From: Bacteroidales bacterium UBA6229
GTDB taxonomy: Bacteria > Bacteroidota > Bacteroidia > Bacteroidales > F082
Assembly: GCA_002440975.1 (NCBI GenBank)
Contig: DJWN01000008.1
Location: forward strand, 1 to 27,502
Direction: 5' to 3'
DNA length: 27,502 nucleotides
Shown: positions 1-7,576 of the stretch, piece after piece
Layout of the letters: every line of letters begins with the position of its first letter
Position numbering within the stretch: position 1 is the stretch's first letter
Translations under genes and position numbers: made by a program
The notes under the pieces: model-generated
Told to the model about the DNA's origin: nothing
The model's input: the letters and a program-made list of their open reading frames with translations, nothing else
Database searches by the model: none

Positions 1-21
1 TTTAAGGGAAGACTTGGCGGG

Positions 22-50
22 AAATAAAAAAGCCCCTTCCCAGAGGCTTT
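22..50 (-). terminator. Rho-independent terminator of the left TonB receptor gene
   Basis: Read on the minus strand, six bases AAAGCC (50-45) pair with GGCTTT (34-29) across a ten-base loop. A T-rich tract runs on from the 3' arm (complement of the A run at 22-31). It lies 33 bases past the stop codon of the receptor gene that ends at 83, which is where a terminator is expected. Confidence 0.7.
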
Positions 51-82
51 AATACAAACTCAATAAGTCACATTTCGGGTTG

Positions 83-2368
83 TTAAAGCAGATTGCCTGC
101 TTTTAGTCCTACAAAAATTGTTCGGGGTTTCATTGGGCCGTACATATAACCGGCATCCCGATTTACACCATAATCAAAATCTGATTGGTAACTGTTGAAA
201 ATGTTCTGAACCCCGGCTTCCAGTTGTAGTTCAAATGATTCTCCAACAGCAATCTTATATGCAAATTTCAAATTTACATCAGCAAAGGAATTTGTTGTTT
301 TTAGCCGATCCTGTGCAATATAACCAGCAAAATGAGGAACTTTCATAGGACCGGTAAATGTGCCGGTAAAAGCACTTGACCATTTTTTACTTAATGCGGT
401 TGTGAGGGTAAAATAACCGTACAGATCAGGAGATTTTGGCAGCGAATGCAACAATGGGGCTTCCGGATCATCGCTCCAGGCTTCGGCTTCCTTATATCTG
501 CTGTGCTGCCAGGTGAATCCAAACTGAAGTTGATTTCTCGAATCAAAGGCAATTCGGTTCTCCAGATTGATACCGTAAACCCTGGCTCCCGAGCCGTTTC
601 TTCTTTCAACGATCAGGTTGCCGTTTGCATCGGTTTCGAGGCTCTGCAAAACAAACACATCATCCAATGAAGTATAAAATCCTTCCAGCATCAGATTGCT
701 TTCCTTTCCGAAAATTTTGAGGTAATAATCCAGGGAGCTGCTCACACTCAGCGAATATTCTGGCCGAAGATCAGATGCCAGCTGAATCAGCATCACACCG
801 CCGTTAACTGCCAGGATATGCAAATCTTCATCAAAAGCCTGTGGCGCACGATATCCAGTCGAAAAACTGCTTCGCCACTGCAAATCGGGTTTCAGATCAC
901 GAAGATAGGTAAGTCGCGGGCTTACGATGAACCGATCAATCAGATTATGCTTGTCGAGACGGGCTCCCAGCAATATGCTGCTTTTTGTGAACTTCCACTC
1001 ACTTTGGGCAAAAAGACCGGCAATGGTGATATCTTGTTTCAAATCGCGTCCGTAGCCGGGCATACGATCGTGCATCGTATTGAGCTGTAACTCAAATCCG
1101 GTGGTAATATTTGCTTCGGCAAACAATAACCTATCTGTTTTCAAATGATATTGGAATCCATTCACACTGGCCAAATCTGTCGTGCTTCCATAAGCGTTTG
1201 GATCCTGCTCGGCACCATAATAACTCTGACGGTCAATATGTTGAAGTGAAGTGTAAAGCGTATATTTGTTTTTGAGGTTTTTGCTGTAAATATCCAAAGC
1301 CAGCTCACCGCCGTTGATTTTATGATCGGTTTGCTCGGTGATATCGGTTTCGTGGGGTTGCAGGTCGAATTTATTTCCGCCTCTGCGAAACTCGCTGATA
1401 TAATGATAAGTAGTAGTAAGTTTGCTGAAGGAATTAAATTTGTAATAGGAACGAAAACCAAGGCCGTCTGCTTCAATCATGCCCAGCTCCGAAAACCCGT
1501 CGCCGTTGGCATCATAATGATCGCGTTTTCTGTTTACTGCAAATAAATTAATGCCCGCCATTCGGTTATCTGAAACAAAGGAACCATTCAGGCTAAGGTT
1601 GCGGTCAACCGCTGTTCCATCAATCAGTGCCGAACTGAAGCTGCCTGCGAAGGTATTTTTTACCGGCTCGCGTGTGATCACATTAATGGTTCCGGCAATG
1701 GCATTGGAGCCGTAAAGCGCAGAACCTCCGCCTCTTACCACTTCAATCTTCTCAATCATTGCTACTGGTATTTGTTCAATGCCATACACTCCGCTTAAAG
1801 CACTGAAAATAGCACGGCTGTCGATCAAAATCTGAGAATAGGGGCCTTCCAATCCATTAATGCGAACCTGCTGAAAACCACAGTTCTGGCAGTTGTTCTC
1901 AACTCGTAAGCCTGGCTGAAAATTCAATCCATCAGCCATGCAAACAGCACTATTAACTTCGAGCTGTTTCAATCCTATCACATTAACAATCACCGGAGCT
2001 TGCTGTCGACTTGTTTCGTGGCGGTTAGCCGTAACAACCACTTCATGAAGGCCAATCAGATCTTTTGTTAGCTCAACCTTGATTTCCTGATATTTACGAT
2101 AGCCGTTAATTGTCAGCTGCTGTGGTTTATAGCCTACCGATTGTATTCTTAAACTGTAATGAGCCTGCTTGATGGTCTCCAGCATAAAATGACCGTGTTC
2201 ATCAGCAATAGTGCCTGTTGTAGTACCTTCGATACTTACCGTAGCGAAAGGAACAGGCTGATTGTTCGAGGTTACGATGCCTCTGAGTGTGAAAGGTGGC
2301 TCGTTGGCCAGTAGTGGAAGGGCAAGCACTCCCACTAACAGTATGATGAAATACTGAATTCTTGACAT
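83..2368 (-). CDS. TonB-dependent outer-membrane receptor with carboxypeptidase-regulatory-like N-terminal domain
   Basis: An outer-membrane active transporter that would import a scarce ligand using TonB energy. I start it at the ATG at 2368 (761 residues), because this puts the signal peptide MSRIQYFIILLVGVLALPLLA directly at the N-terminus; an ATG 30 bases upstream would add an odd hydrophobic extension. A carboxypeptidase-regulatory-like beta domain covers about residues 27-105. The plug covers about 108-235 and ends in the typical VVRGGGSALYGSNAIAGTINV segment. The beta-barrel fills the rest. The plug holds three cysteines (C143, C160, C163), including a CQNC pair. The gene follows a His-rich small membrane protein by 47 bases and ends at a terminator, so the two are probably one operon. 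The ligand cannot be read from sequence; the His-rich partner hints at a metal or haem. Confidence 0.93.
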   Translation of the reverse strand: MSRIQYFIILLVGVLALPLLANEPPFTLRGIVTSNNQPVPFATVSIEGTTTGTIADEHGHFMLETIKQAHYSLRIQSVGYKPQQLTINGYRKYQEIKVELTKDLIGLHEVVVTANRHETSRQQAPVIVNVIGLKQLEVNSAVCMADGLNFQPGLRVENNCQNCGFQQVRINGLEGPYSQILIDSRAIFSALSGVYGIEQIPVAMIEKIEVVRGGGSALYGSNAIAGTINVITREPVKNTFAGSFSSALIDGTAVDRNLSLNGSFVSDNRMAGINLFAVNRKRDHYDANGDGFSELGMIEADGLGFRSYYKFNSFSKLTTTYHYISEFRRGGNKFDLQPHETDITEQTDHKINGGELALDIYSKNLKNKYTLYTSLQHIDRQSYYGAEQDPNAYGSTTDLASVNGFQYHLKTDRLLFAEANITTGFELQLNTMHDRMPGYGRDLKQDITIAGLFAQSEWKFTKSSILLGARLDKHNLIDRFIVSPRLTYLRDLKPDLQWRSSFSTGYRAPQAFDEDLHILAVNGGVMLIQLASDLRPEYSLSVSSSLDYYLKIFGKESNLMLEGFYTSLDDVFVLQSLETDANGNLIVERRNGSGARVYGINLENRIAFDSRNQLQFGFTWQHSRYKEAEAWSDDPEAPLLHSLPKSPDLYGYFTLTTALSKKWSSAFTGTFTGPMKVPHFAGYIAQDRLKTTNSFADVNLKFAYKIAVGESFELQLEAGVQNIFNSYQSDFDYGVNRDAGYMYGPMKPRTIFVGLKAGNLL

Positions 2369-2415
2369 AATAAATGCTTTTAAAAGTATGAAATTCAAAA
2401 AGATAGCCTAAAAAC

Positions 2416-2775
2416 TCAGGTCAACGGGGGCCCTCTGAAACAGAAGTAGAATAAACTGCTGTTTTGTGGCAGTGGATTCACATCTGTCAGTCTGATTTTT
2501 ATAGCTGCTGAAGTAATGGATCCAGTAAAAGCTACTGAGGTAATGGAAATGATGTAATGTTGAAAGTCCTTAAAAAATGCAAGCAGGGCAAAATCTCCAG
2601 GCTGGTGTTCGTGATCCTGAACAGGCGTATTGTTGTGGTGATTGTAGGGGTGAGCATGTGAAACCATCACACCGTTTATGATGTGGTTGTGCCGGTTAGT
2701 CAGCTGGCTGTTGGAAACAACGGCCAGTATTACGATCAGAACAAGAGAACCATATGTATTGATGCGTTTCAGCAT
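2416..2775 (-). CDS. Small His-rich membrane protein upstream of TonB receptor
   Basis: A 119-residue protein of unrecognised family. Residues about 8-24 form a hydrophobic helix or signal anchor. A His-rich stretch follows (about 28-60), containing NRHNH, SHAHPYNHH and DHEH. After that come a moderately hydrophobic segment (about 62-90) and a C-terminus ending FRGPPLT. The histidines would suit metal binding at the periplasmic face. The product of the unrelated-looking small gene at 26634-26996, also just upstream of a TonB receptor, ends in a similar RAPPLTVA tail. That suggests a shared class of receptor-associated accessory proteins. It sits 47 bases upstream of the receptor gene, on the same strand. 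Function is inferred from context only. Confidence 0.7.
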   Translation of the reverse strand: MLKRINTYGSLVLIVILAVVSNSQLTNRHNHIINGVMVSHAHPYNHHNNTPVQDHEHQPGDFALLAFFKDFQHYIISITSVAFTGSITSAAIKIRLTDVNPLPQNSSLFYFCFRGPPLT

Positions 2776-2821
2776 GATCTGGATTTATGATGCAAAAGTG
2801 AAGCATTAATCCAAATCCCTC

Positions 2822-2841
2822 AATACCTTGTTTTAGGTATT
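2822..2841. promoter_or_regulatory. Operator-like inverted repeat AATACCT-N6-AGGTATT
   Basis: Seven perfectly paired bases on each side of a six-base TGTTTT spacer. It lies 47 bases upstream of the start of the His-rich protein gene and 43 bases upstream of the -33 element of the RRM promoter. A dimeric repressor or activator could bind here. No T tract follows, so it is unlikely to be a terminator. Confidence 0.35.
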
Positions 2842-2883
2842 TGCCTGAAGATAATGTAAGAAGAAGTTTTTTCTTAAATAATA

Positions 2884-2912
2884 TTTGATTTTAAATTAAT
2901 TAGCTATCTTTG
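2884..2912 (+). promoter_or_regulatory. Bacteroidota-type promoter for the RRM protein gene
   Basis: TTTG at 2884-2887 and TATCTTTG at 2905-2912, 17 bases apart, match the TTTG / TAnnTTTG consensus of the Bacteroidota primary sigma factor. Transcription would begin near 2918, leaving a leader of about 160 bases before the ATG at 3078. Confidence 0.7.
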
Positions 2913-3077
2913 CACCGATTTCAGAATTTGATTGTTTGCGATTTCGTTTGTTTTTTGTTCTAACTGATCATTTTTCACGACCCGCCTGCTGTTTAAATCC
3001 TGATTTTTTTGAAAGCCTTGAGAAGTAATATTAGTTTCGAAAGGTTGATTTTTTTTACTCATTTAATTTTTAGTTAC

Positions 3078-3344
3078 ATGAACATTTATGTAGGAAATCT
3101 TGATTACAATGTAAACGATCAGGATTTAGAACGTTTCTTTGCAGAATACGGAACTGTAAGCTCTGCAAAAATTATCATCGACAAATACAATGGCCGTTCA
3201 AAAGGCTTTGGTTTTGTTGAAATGAACAATGATGAAGAAGCCCAAAAGGCCATCAAGGAACTCAATGGTGCAACCCTCGAAAACCGTGAAATGGTTGTAA
3301 ATGAGGCTCGTCCTAGAACTGAAGCTCCACGTCGTCGTTACTAA
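3078..3344 (+). CDS. RRM-domain RNA-binding protein
   Basis: A single-RRM protein of 88 residues that would bind RNA in the cytoplasm. RNP2 is IYVGNL (residues 3-8) and RNP1 is KGFGFVEM (42-49), with the aromatic residues needed for base stacking at Y4, F44 and F46. A short Arg-rich tail (RPRTEAPRRRY) ends the chain, as in many cyanobacterial and Bacteroidota Rbp proteins. I start at the ATG at 3078, because the domain begins there; the upstream in-frame ATG at 3009 would add a U-rich leader translated as non-conserved sequence. It has its own promoter and long leader and is followed by a strong terminator. It may be cold- or stress-regulated like other small RRM proteins, but that is inference. 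Confidence 0.92.
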   Translation: MNIYVGNLDYNVNDQDLERFFAEYGTVSSAKIIIDKYNGRSKGFGFVEMNNDEEAQKAIKELNGATLENREMVVNEARPRTEAPRRRY

Positions 3345-3361
3345 CCGATAAGAAGAACTCC

Positions 3362-3413
3362 GGCGGTTGGTTTACTGTTCGGCCAGAACAGCTAATCAAC
3401 CGCCATTTTTTTT
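3362..3413 (+). terminator. Nested-hairpin terminator after the RRM gene
   Basis: GGCGGTTG (3362-3369) pairs perfectly with CAACCGCC (3397-3404). Inside the loop, CTGTTC and GAACAG form a second hairpin. Eight T residues follow at 3406-3413. This is a strong Rho-independent terminator between the RRM and cold-shock-domain genes. It ends only 22 bases before the next start codon, so it could also act as an attenuator for that gene. Confidence 0.85.
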
Positions 3414-3435
3414 ATTTTACCACCAAAATTTAACT

Positions 3436-3885
3436 ATGGGAAGATCACAGGAATCCATGCAAAAAAAAGCCGTAAGGCAGAAAAAAGAAAAAAAACGTAA
3501 AGACAAAGAAAAACGCCGCCTCGAAAGTAAAGATCAGGACAAGAACAGTTTTGATGATATGATTGCTTATGTTGATGAGTTTGGAAATATCCTCGATAGT
3601 CCACCCGATCCATCTGAAAAAGAAGAGGTTGACCTGGATGATATTGAAATAAGTGTTGCCAAAAGTGATCCTAATGAGGTAGTTGACACATTGAAGAATG
3701 GCGTTGTAAGTTTTTTTGACGACAGCAAAGGATTTGGTTTTATTCGTAACTTGGATAACGACCAGCGTGTCTTTGTGCATGTGAGCAACCTGAACGAACC
3801 CATCAAGGAAAATAATATGGTCACTTTCGAAATCGGGAAAGGACCCAAAGGACCTACCGCCATGAATGTTAGCGTGGTGAGGTAG
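3436..3885 (+). CDS. Cold-shock-domain protein with Lys-rich N-terminal arm
   Basis: A 149-residue nucleic-acid-binding protein. Residues 9-34 are almost entirely Lys, Arg and Glu, a basic arm likely to touch RNA. Residues about 35-80 form an acidic linker. A cold-shock domain fills about 86-149, with RNP1 KGFGFI (98-103) and RNP2 VFVHV (112-116). I start at the ATG at 3436; the longer reading from 3367 would translate the upstream terminator hairpin. It lies beside another RNA-binding gene. Read-through of the upstream terminator is one way it could be expressed, since no clear promoter was found between them. It may be an RNA chaperone; the target is unknown. Confidence 0.9.
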   Translation: MGRSQESMQKKAVRQKKEKKRKDKEKRRLESKDQDKNSFDDMIAYVDEFGNILDSPPDPSEKEEVDLDDIEISVAKSDPNEVVDTLKNGVVSFFDDSKGFGFIRNLDNDQRVFVHVSNLNEPIKENNMVTFEIGKGPKGPTAMNVSVVR

Positions 3886-3941
3886 ATTTTATTTTCTTCT
3901 TTTTCCCTTCACTACAGAATCAGGATTTTTTAGATTTTTAG

Positions 3942-3949
3942 TAATTTTG
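3942..3949 (+). promoter_or_regulatory. -7 promoter element upstream of the 415-residue protein gene
   Basis: TAATTTTG matches TAnnTTTG exactly and lies 21 bases before the ATG at 3971. No TTTG was found at the right distance upstream, so only half of the promoter is supported. Confidence 0.45.
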
Positions 3950-3970
3950 GACAAATCTCACTTGTGAATT

Positions 3971-5218
3971 ATGTCCGAAAAAGCTGAATATGGCGCACTG
4001 ACCGGTAAAACCCTTTTGTTGTTTTTTGATCACGACAAAGCTTACCTGGGCAATTCCGGACTTTCCTTAAGGGATATTGACATCCCCTCGTCCATAAAGT
4101 TTTTTGAGACCAAAGCGGTTTGGGAAATTTTAGTCACCAAACATGACGAGGTAAATAATAGCCTTCATGCTTCAGTGGTCAGCTATGATGCATCAGGCAG
4201 GCAAGAGGAGAAAAACCCTGAAGAGTGCTACAACCAACTCGACCAAATCAAAAGAATTTATTTCCGAAAGCTGAATACCCGTAGCCTGCTCCGATCTGCT
4301 TCCGGCGAGCGTTTGCCAAGAATGTTAATCGGGTTTTCGGACAATCCGGACATAAAAGTGAAAAAGGTAACTGCCCAGAATCAAAAAACCAGAACCGTTC
4401 AGGATCATTTCAGCATACCAATCAAAACTCTTCGCTTTCAGTTCGGGGCAGTTAGTTTCAAACGTAAGTTTTGGTTTAGCAAGGATGCTTTGGATATCAA
4501 CATCAAGAACTATGAGCTGCGCGAGGAGTTTGATGCAGTGAAGAATTATTTTATCAACGCGCTCAAGACTAAGCATATAAACGTCAGGGTGAACTGTGAA
4601 CTGGAGGGGGATGAGGTTAGAATTCTGAATGCTTACTCTCCCGAAATTGATCGCATCGACAAAGCCCTGATCGAAACCGTCCGCTTCGAATTTGTGTCAG
4701 GGTTCAAACGGAAAAAGAGTATGCTGGAGATTGACCAGTCCTTGTTCACCATGGACGAGCTGCTTGCACATTTTGGTGAGCAGAGCTTTCATTCTGATGC
4801 TTTTTTTCAGTCCGAAGCGGATTTGTTTGACGATTTGCTACAGATCACTGATACCAAGCATTATCGCAACCTCAGGTATTTGTCTTCCATTCATGCCCAT
4901 CATATTATGAAGCTCAGGTTTGTGTTGAAACCTTTTTCTTTTGTTTTCCTGGTTGAAGGAACAAAGTACTATCACCTGATTTGGGAAACGCTCGACACAG
5001 AGGAAGCCACCTATATTTGGAGTTGTGATAAGCAACTGGACGAGCTAAAGCTGGCCATGCGCAAGCTGGATGATATTCTCAATGTGATTAAGGTGCAGGG
5101 GAAAACAGCATATCTGAATACGGTGGAAGAACCATTTCAACGAATCTATCACGATTATAGCGATTTGCAGGATGGCTTTCTGAAGTGGAAAGTCGTTCTT
5201 GAGCAAAGTTTGGCCTGA
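3971..5218 (+). CDS. Uncharacterised 415-residue protein
   Basis: I do not recognise this protein. It is 415 residues, soluble in appearance (no signal peptide or clear membrane helix), and rich in charged and aromatic residues. A basic middle part (about residues 130-170) includes KVKKVTAQNQKTRTVQ and FKRKFWF. The C-terminal third alternates hydrophobic strands (FSFVFLVEG, YYHLIWETL, ATYIWSC) with a Leu/Lys-rich helix (about 356-380). Codon use and composition look like the neighbouring core genes, so it is likely a real resident gene. Its TGA stop at 5216-5218 directly abuts the opposing stop of the dgt gene, with no bases between. Function unknown. Confidence 0.85.
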   Translation: MSEKAEYGALTGKTLLLFFDHDKAYLGNSGLSLRDIDIPSSIKFFETKAVWEILVTKHDEVNNSLHASVVSYDASGRQEEKNPEECYNQLDQIKRIYFRKLNTRSLLRSASGERLPRMLIGFSDNPDIKVKKVTAQNQKTRTVQDHFSIPIKTLRFQFGAVSFKRKFWFSKDALDINIKNYELREEFDAVKNYFINALKTKHINVRVNCELEGDEVRILNAYSPEIDRIDKALIETVRFEFVSGFKRKKSMLEIDQSLFTMDELLAHFGEQSFHSDAFFQSEADLFDDLLQITDTKHYRNLRYLSSIHAHHIMKLRFVLKPFSFVFLVEGTKYYHLIWETLDTEEATYIWSCDKQLDELKLAMRKLDDILNVIKVQGKTAYLNTVEEPFQRIYHDYSDLQDGFLKWKVVLEQSLA

Positions 5219-6538
5219 TCAGCTTTCGATGCCCCTCAGGTCTTTGTAAAGCTGCATGGCATACAGATCGGTCATGCCCGAGATAAAATCGAGCACCGAT
5301 TGTAGTTTGGTATAGGTATCAGTTTTTTGTGGAGTAAATTGCGCTGGCAAAAGGGATTGCAGCTTGCGGTGATAATTGGTTTCCGGAGCCAGTACGGCTT
5401 GCGAAAACTCCTCCATCAAGGTGCCCAGCACATGAAATCCTGTTAGCTCTATTTTCACTACCTCAGGATGGTTGTAAATAGCTTTTACAGAGAGCTTCCG
5501 GCTGGCATCCATTGCGTTTTTAAGGTCTTCATTGAGGTAATCAACCAGACTGCCTTTAAACACACCGGCCAGGATTTCCTCTTCGTGAGTAACAAAAAGG
5601 CTGCTTACAGCTTTTACCAATCGGTTGATTGCCGTTGCACGCAGAAAGGCAATGCGTTCGTTGGTGTCAGTAACTTCCTTATAGATACGATCTTTATAGT
5701 TCGCAAATGCTTCATCGTCTTGATCGTGGAAAGCAGAGAGCATGGATTCAGTTTGTTCTGTCGAAAGAATCCTGAGCTTGTGTGCATCTTCCATATCCAT
5801 GATGAGGTAGCTGATATCGTCGGCAGCTTCCACCAGATACACCAGCGGATGTCTGCTGTAAACCAGCTCGGCAGAAGATTTTTTTATCAAGCCACAGCCT
5901 TTAGCCACTATTTCAAAACCGGGAATTTCTGAATTGAATATGCCGTACTTTTTACGATCACCATTGTTAAAAGAGGGATAAGGATACTTCACCAGGGAAG
6001 CAAGTGTGGCATACGTGAGCGAGAAGCCGCCTTTCCGTCTGCCGTTGAACTGGTGGGTAAGTGTGCGAAAGGCATTGGCATTGCCTTCAAAATTGATCAA
6101 ATCCGACCATTGGTCAGCAGGAATCTGGTCTTTCAGCATCTTGCCTGCTCCTTCTTCGAAATAGCTGCTGATGGCTTTTTCGCCGGAATGACCAAAGGGT
6201 GGATTACCTAGGTCGTGAGCCAGGCAGGCCGACGAAACGATGGTGTCAATTTCGCTGAGTGCGGTAGGAGCCAGCCCGGGTGTTTTTTTGATCAGCTCGC
6301 GCGATACGATGCGGGCAATTGACCTGCCAACGCTGGCTACTTCGAGGCTGTGTGTGAGCCGGTTATGAACAAACACACTTCCCGGAAGCGGGAAAACCTG
6401 GGTTTTGTTTTGCAAACGGCGAAAAGGACTGCTAAAGATTATCCGGTCGTAATCGCGCTGAAAAGCCGAGCGGATGTCCTGCTGATCAGAGGAAGAAGAG
6501 AAACGCTGGGTCGAAAGAAGCTGTGGCCAGTGCATCAT
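5219..6538 (-). CDS. dgt: Deoxyguanosinetriphosphate triphosphohydrolase (HD family)
   Basis: This enzyme cleaves dGTP (or other dNTPs) to the nucleoside and tripolyphosphate, controlling nucleotide pools in the cytoplasm. The 439 residues carry the family hallmarks: RRLQNKTQVFP (40-50), the metal-binding H63 in NRLTHSLEV, the HD pair H108-D109 in CLAHDLGNPPFGHSGE, and a later Asp in EAADDISY. Length and motif order fit the dGTPase family rather than a short HD phosphohydrolase. The start at 6538 lies 9 bases after the end of tsaD on the same strand, so the two are probably co-transcribed. The gene meets the 415-residue protein gene tail to tail without any intergenic base. Confidence 0.93.
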   Translation of the reverse strand: MMHWPQLLSTQRFSSSSDQQDIRSAFQRDYDRIIFSSPFRRLQNKTQVFPLPGSVFVHNRLTHSLEVASVGRSIARIVSRELIKKTPGLAPTALSEIDTIVSSACLAHDLGNPPFGHSGEKAISSYFEEGAGKMLKDQIPADQWSDLINFEGNANAFRTLTHQFNGRRKGGFSLTYATLASLVKYPYPSFNNGDRKKYGIFNSEIPGFEIVAKGCGLIKKSSAELVYSRHPLVYLVEAADDISYLIMDMEDAHKLRILSTEQTESMLSAFHDQDDEAFANYKDRIYKEVTDTNERIAFLRATAINRLVKAVSSLFVTHEEEILAGVFKGSLVDYLNEDLKNAMDASRKLSVKAIYNHPEVVKIELTGFHVLGTLMEEFSQAVLAPETNYHRKLQSLLPAQFTPQKTDTYTKLQSVLDFISGMTDLYAMQLYKDLRGIES

Positions 6539-6547
6539 TGTTTTGGG

Positions 6548-7570
6548 TTATTTTTTAACGCTTTGCCGGGCATAGGGTGTAATGTTATGATCGGCAAAAA
6601 GATTTTGTTTGTATTTGAAGTATCCCGCCACGGCTATCATGGCCGCATTATCCGTGCTATAGCTGAGTTTGGGGATGTAAATTTCCCACTTATTTTTAGC
6701 AGCGGCTTGCTGCATTGCCTGATGCAAGCCCGAATTGGCCGAAACACCACCAGCGATGGCTACCTGACGGATACCAGTTTGCTTTGAAGCCAGGATTAGC
6801 TTTTTCATCAATAGGGCAACAATGGTATGTTGTATGCTGGCGCATAAATTGGCTTTGTGCTTTTCGATGAATTGTTCGTCCTTTTTCAGTTCATCCCGAA
6901 GGAAATATAAAATACTGGTCTTCAACCCACTGAAGCTGTAATTCAGCTCAGGTATCCGGGGCTCGGCAAATTGAAAAGCAAAAGGATCACCCTGTTTTGC
7001 CAGTTTGTCAATAACCGGTCCGCCAGGGTAGGGAAGTCCCATTATTTTTGCTGCTTTATCAAAGGTTTCGCCGGCAGCATCGTCAATGGTTTGCCCGATG
7101 ATGTTCATGTCGAAATAGTCTTTCACCAACACAATCTGGGTGTGGCCTCCGGAAACAGTGAGGCATAGAAAAGGAAATTCCGGAACCTTTTTATGCTGTT
7201 CGTCAGTGATAAAGTGAGCTAAGATGTGCGCATCCATATGATCCACTTCTACCATCGGAATGTCCATCGCCATTGAGAAAGCCTTGGCAAAGGAAGTGCC
7301 AACCAAAAGCGAACCAAGCAGTCCGGGTCCCCTTGTAAAAGCCACTGCTTGCAGTTCATTTTTATTTATATTTGCCTCCTTAATGGCAGTATCAATTACC
7401 GGGATGATATTTTGCTGATGCGCCCTTGAGGCGAGCTCAGGTACCACCCCTCCATATTTTTCGTGAACCTTTTGGCTGGCGATGATGTTGGAGCACAATC
7501 GGGTGCCATTGAGCACAGCGGCAGAGGTTTCATCGCAGGAGGATTCGATACCGAGGATATAGGTGTTCAT
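6548..7570 (-). CDS. tsaD: tRNA N6-adenosine threonylcarbamoyltransferase TsaD
   Basis: TsaD transfers the threonylcarbamoyl group to A37 of ANN-decoding tRNAs, together with TsaB and TsaE; neither partner is in the window. The 340 residues begin with the family signature YILGIESSCDETSAAV and contain GGVVPELASRAH. The metal-binding pair is H111/H115 in VDHMDAH. Further signatures are SGGHTQ, GETFDKAAKIMGLPYPGG and AGGVSANSGL. The start is fixed by the conserved N-terminus. A TAATTTTG element lies 18 bases upstream. The start codon shares its CATG with an ATG on the other strand that may belong to the divergent tamB-like gene. It is followed by dgt after 9 bases, as an operon. Confidence 0.97.
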   Translation of the reverse strand: MNTYILGIESSCDETSAAVLNGTRLCSNIIASQKVHEKYGGVVPELASRAHQQNIIPVIDTAIKEANINKNELQAVAFTRGPGLLGSLLVGTSFAKAFSMAMDIPMVEVDHMDAHILAHFITDEQHKKVPEFPFLCLTVSGGHTQIVLVKDYFDMNIIGQTIDDAAGETFDKAAKIMGLPYPGGPVIDKLAKQGDPFAFQFAEPRIPELNYSFSGLKTSILYFLRDELKKDEQFIEKHKANLCASIQHTIVALLMKKLILASKQTGIRQVAIAGGVSANSGLHQAMQQAAAKNKWEIYIPKLSYSTDNAAMIAVAGYFKYKQNLFADHNITPYARQSVKK

Positions 7571-7576
7571 GTTCAG

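Larger units (their letters stand above)
2776..3077. other. Divergent intergenic region with operator-like repeat and RRM-gene leader
   Basis: This stretch separates the minus-strand receptor operon from the plus-strand RRM gene. It holds a perfect 7-base inverted repeat (2822-2841), a well-formed Bacteroidota promoter (2884-2912) and about 160 bases of U-rich leader before the RRM start codon. No convincing ORF was seen in it. Confidence 0.6.

Noticed and set aside
1162..1476. Long minus-strand and plus-strand frames inside the left receptor gene
   Set aside because: They lie within a strongly supported gene in other frames and show no domain or signal.
3009..3077. Upstream start for the RRM protein
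   Set aside because: It would translate the U-rich leader; the RRM fold begins exactly at the ATG at 3078.
7463..7576. N-terminal extension of the tamB-like frame from ATG 7463
   Set aside because: It is the antisense of the conserved tsaD N-terminus and would precede the membrane anchor with unrelated sequence.
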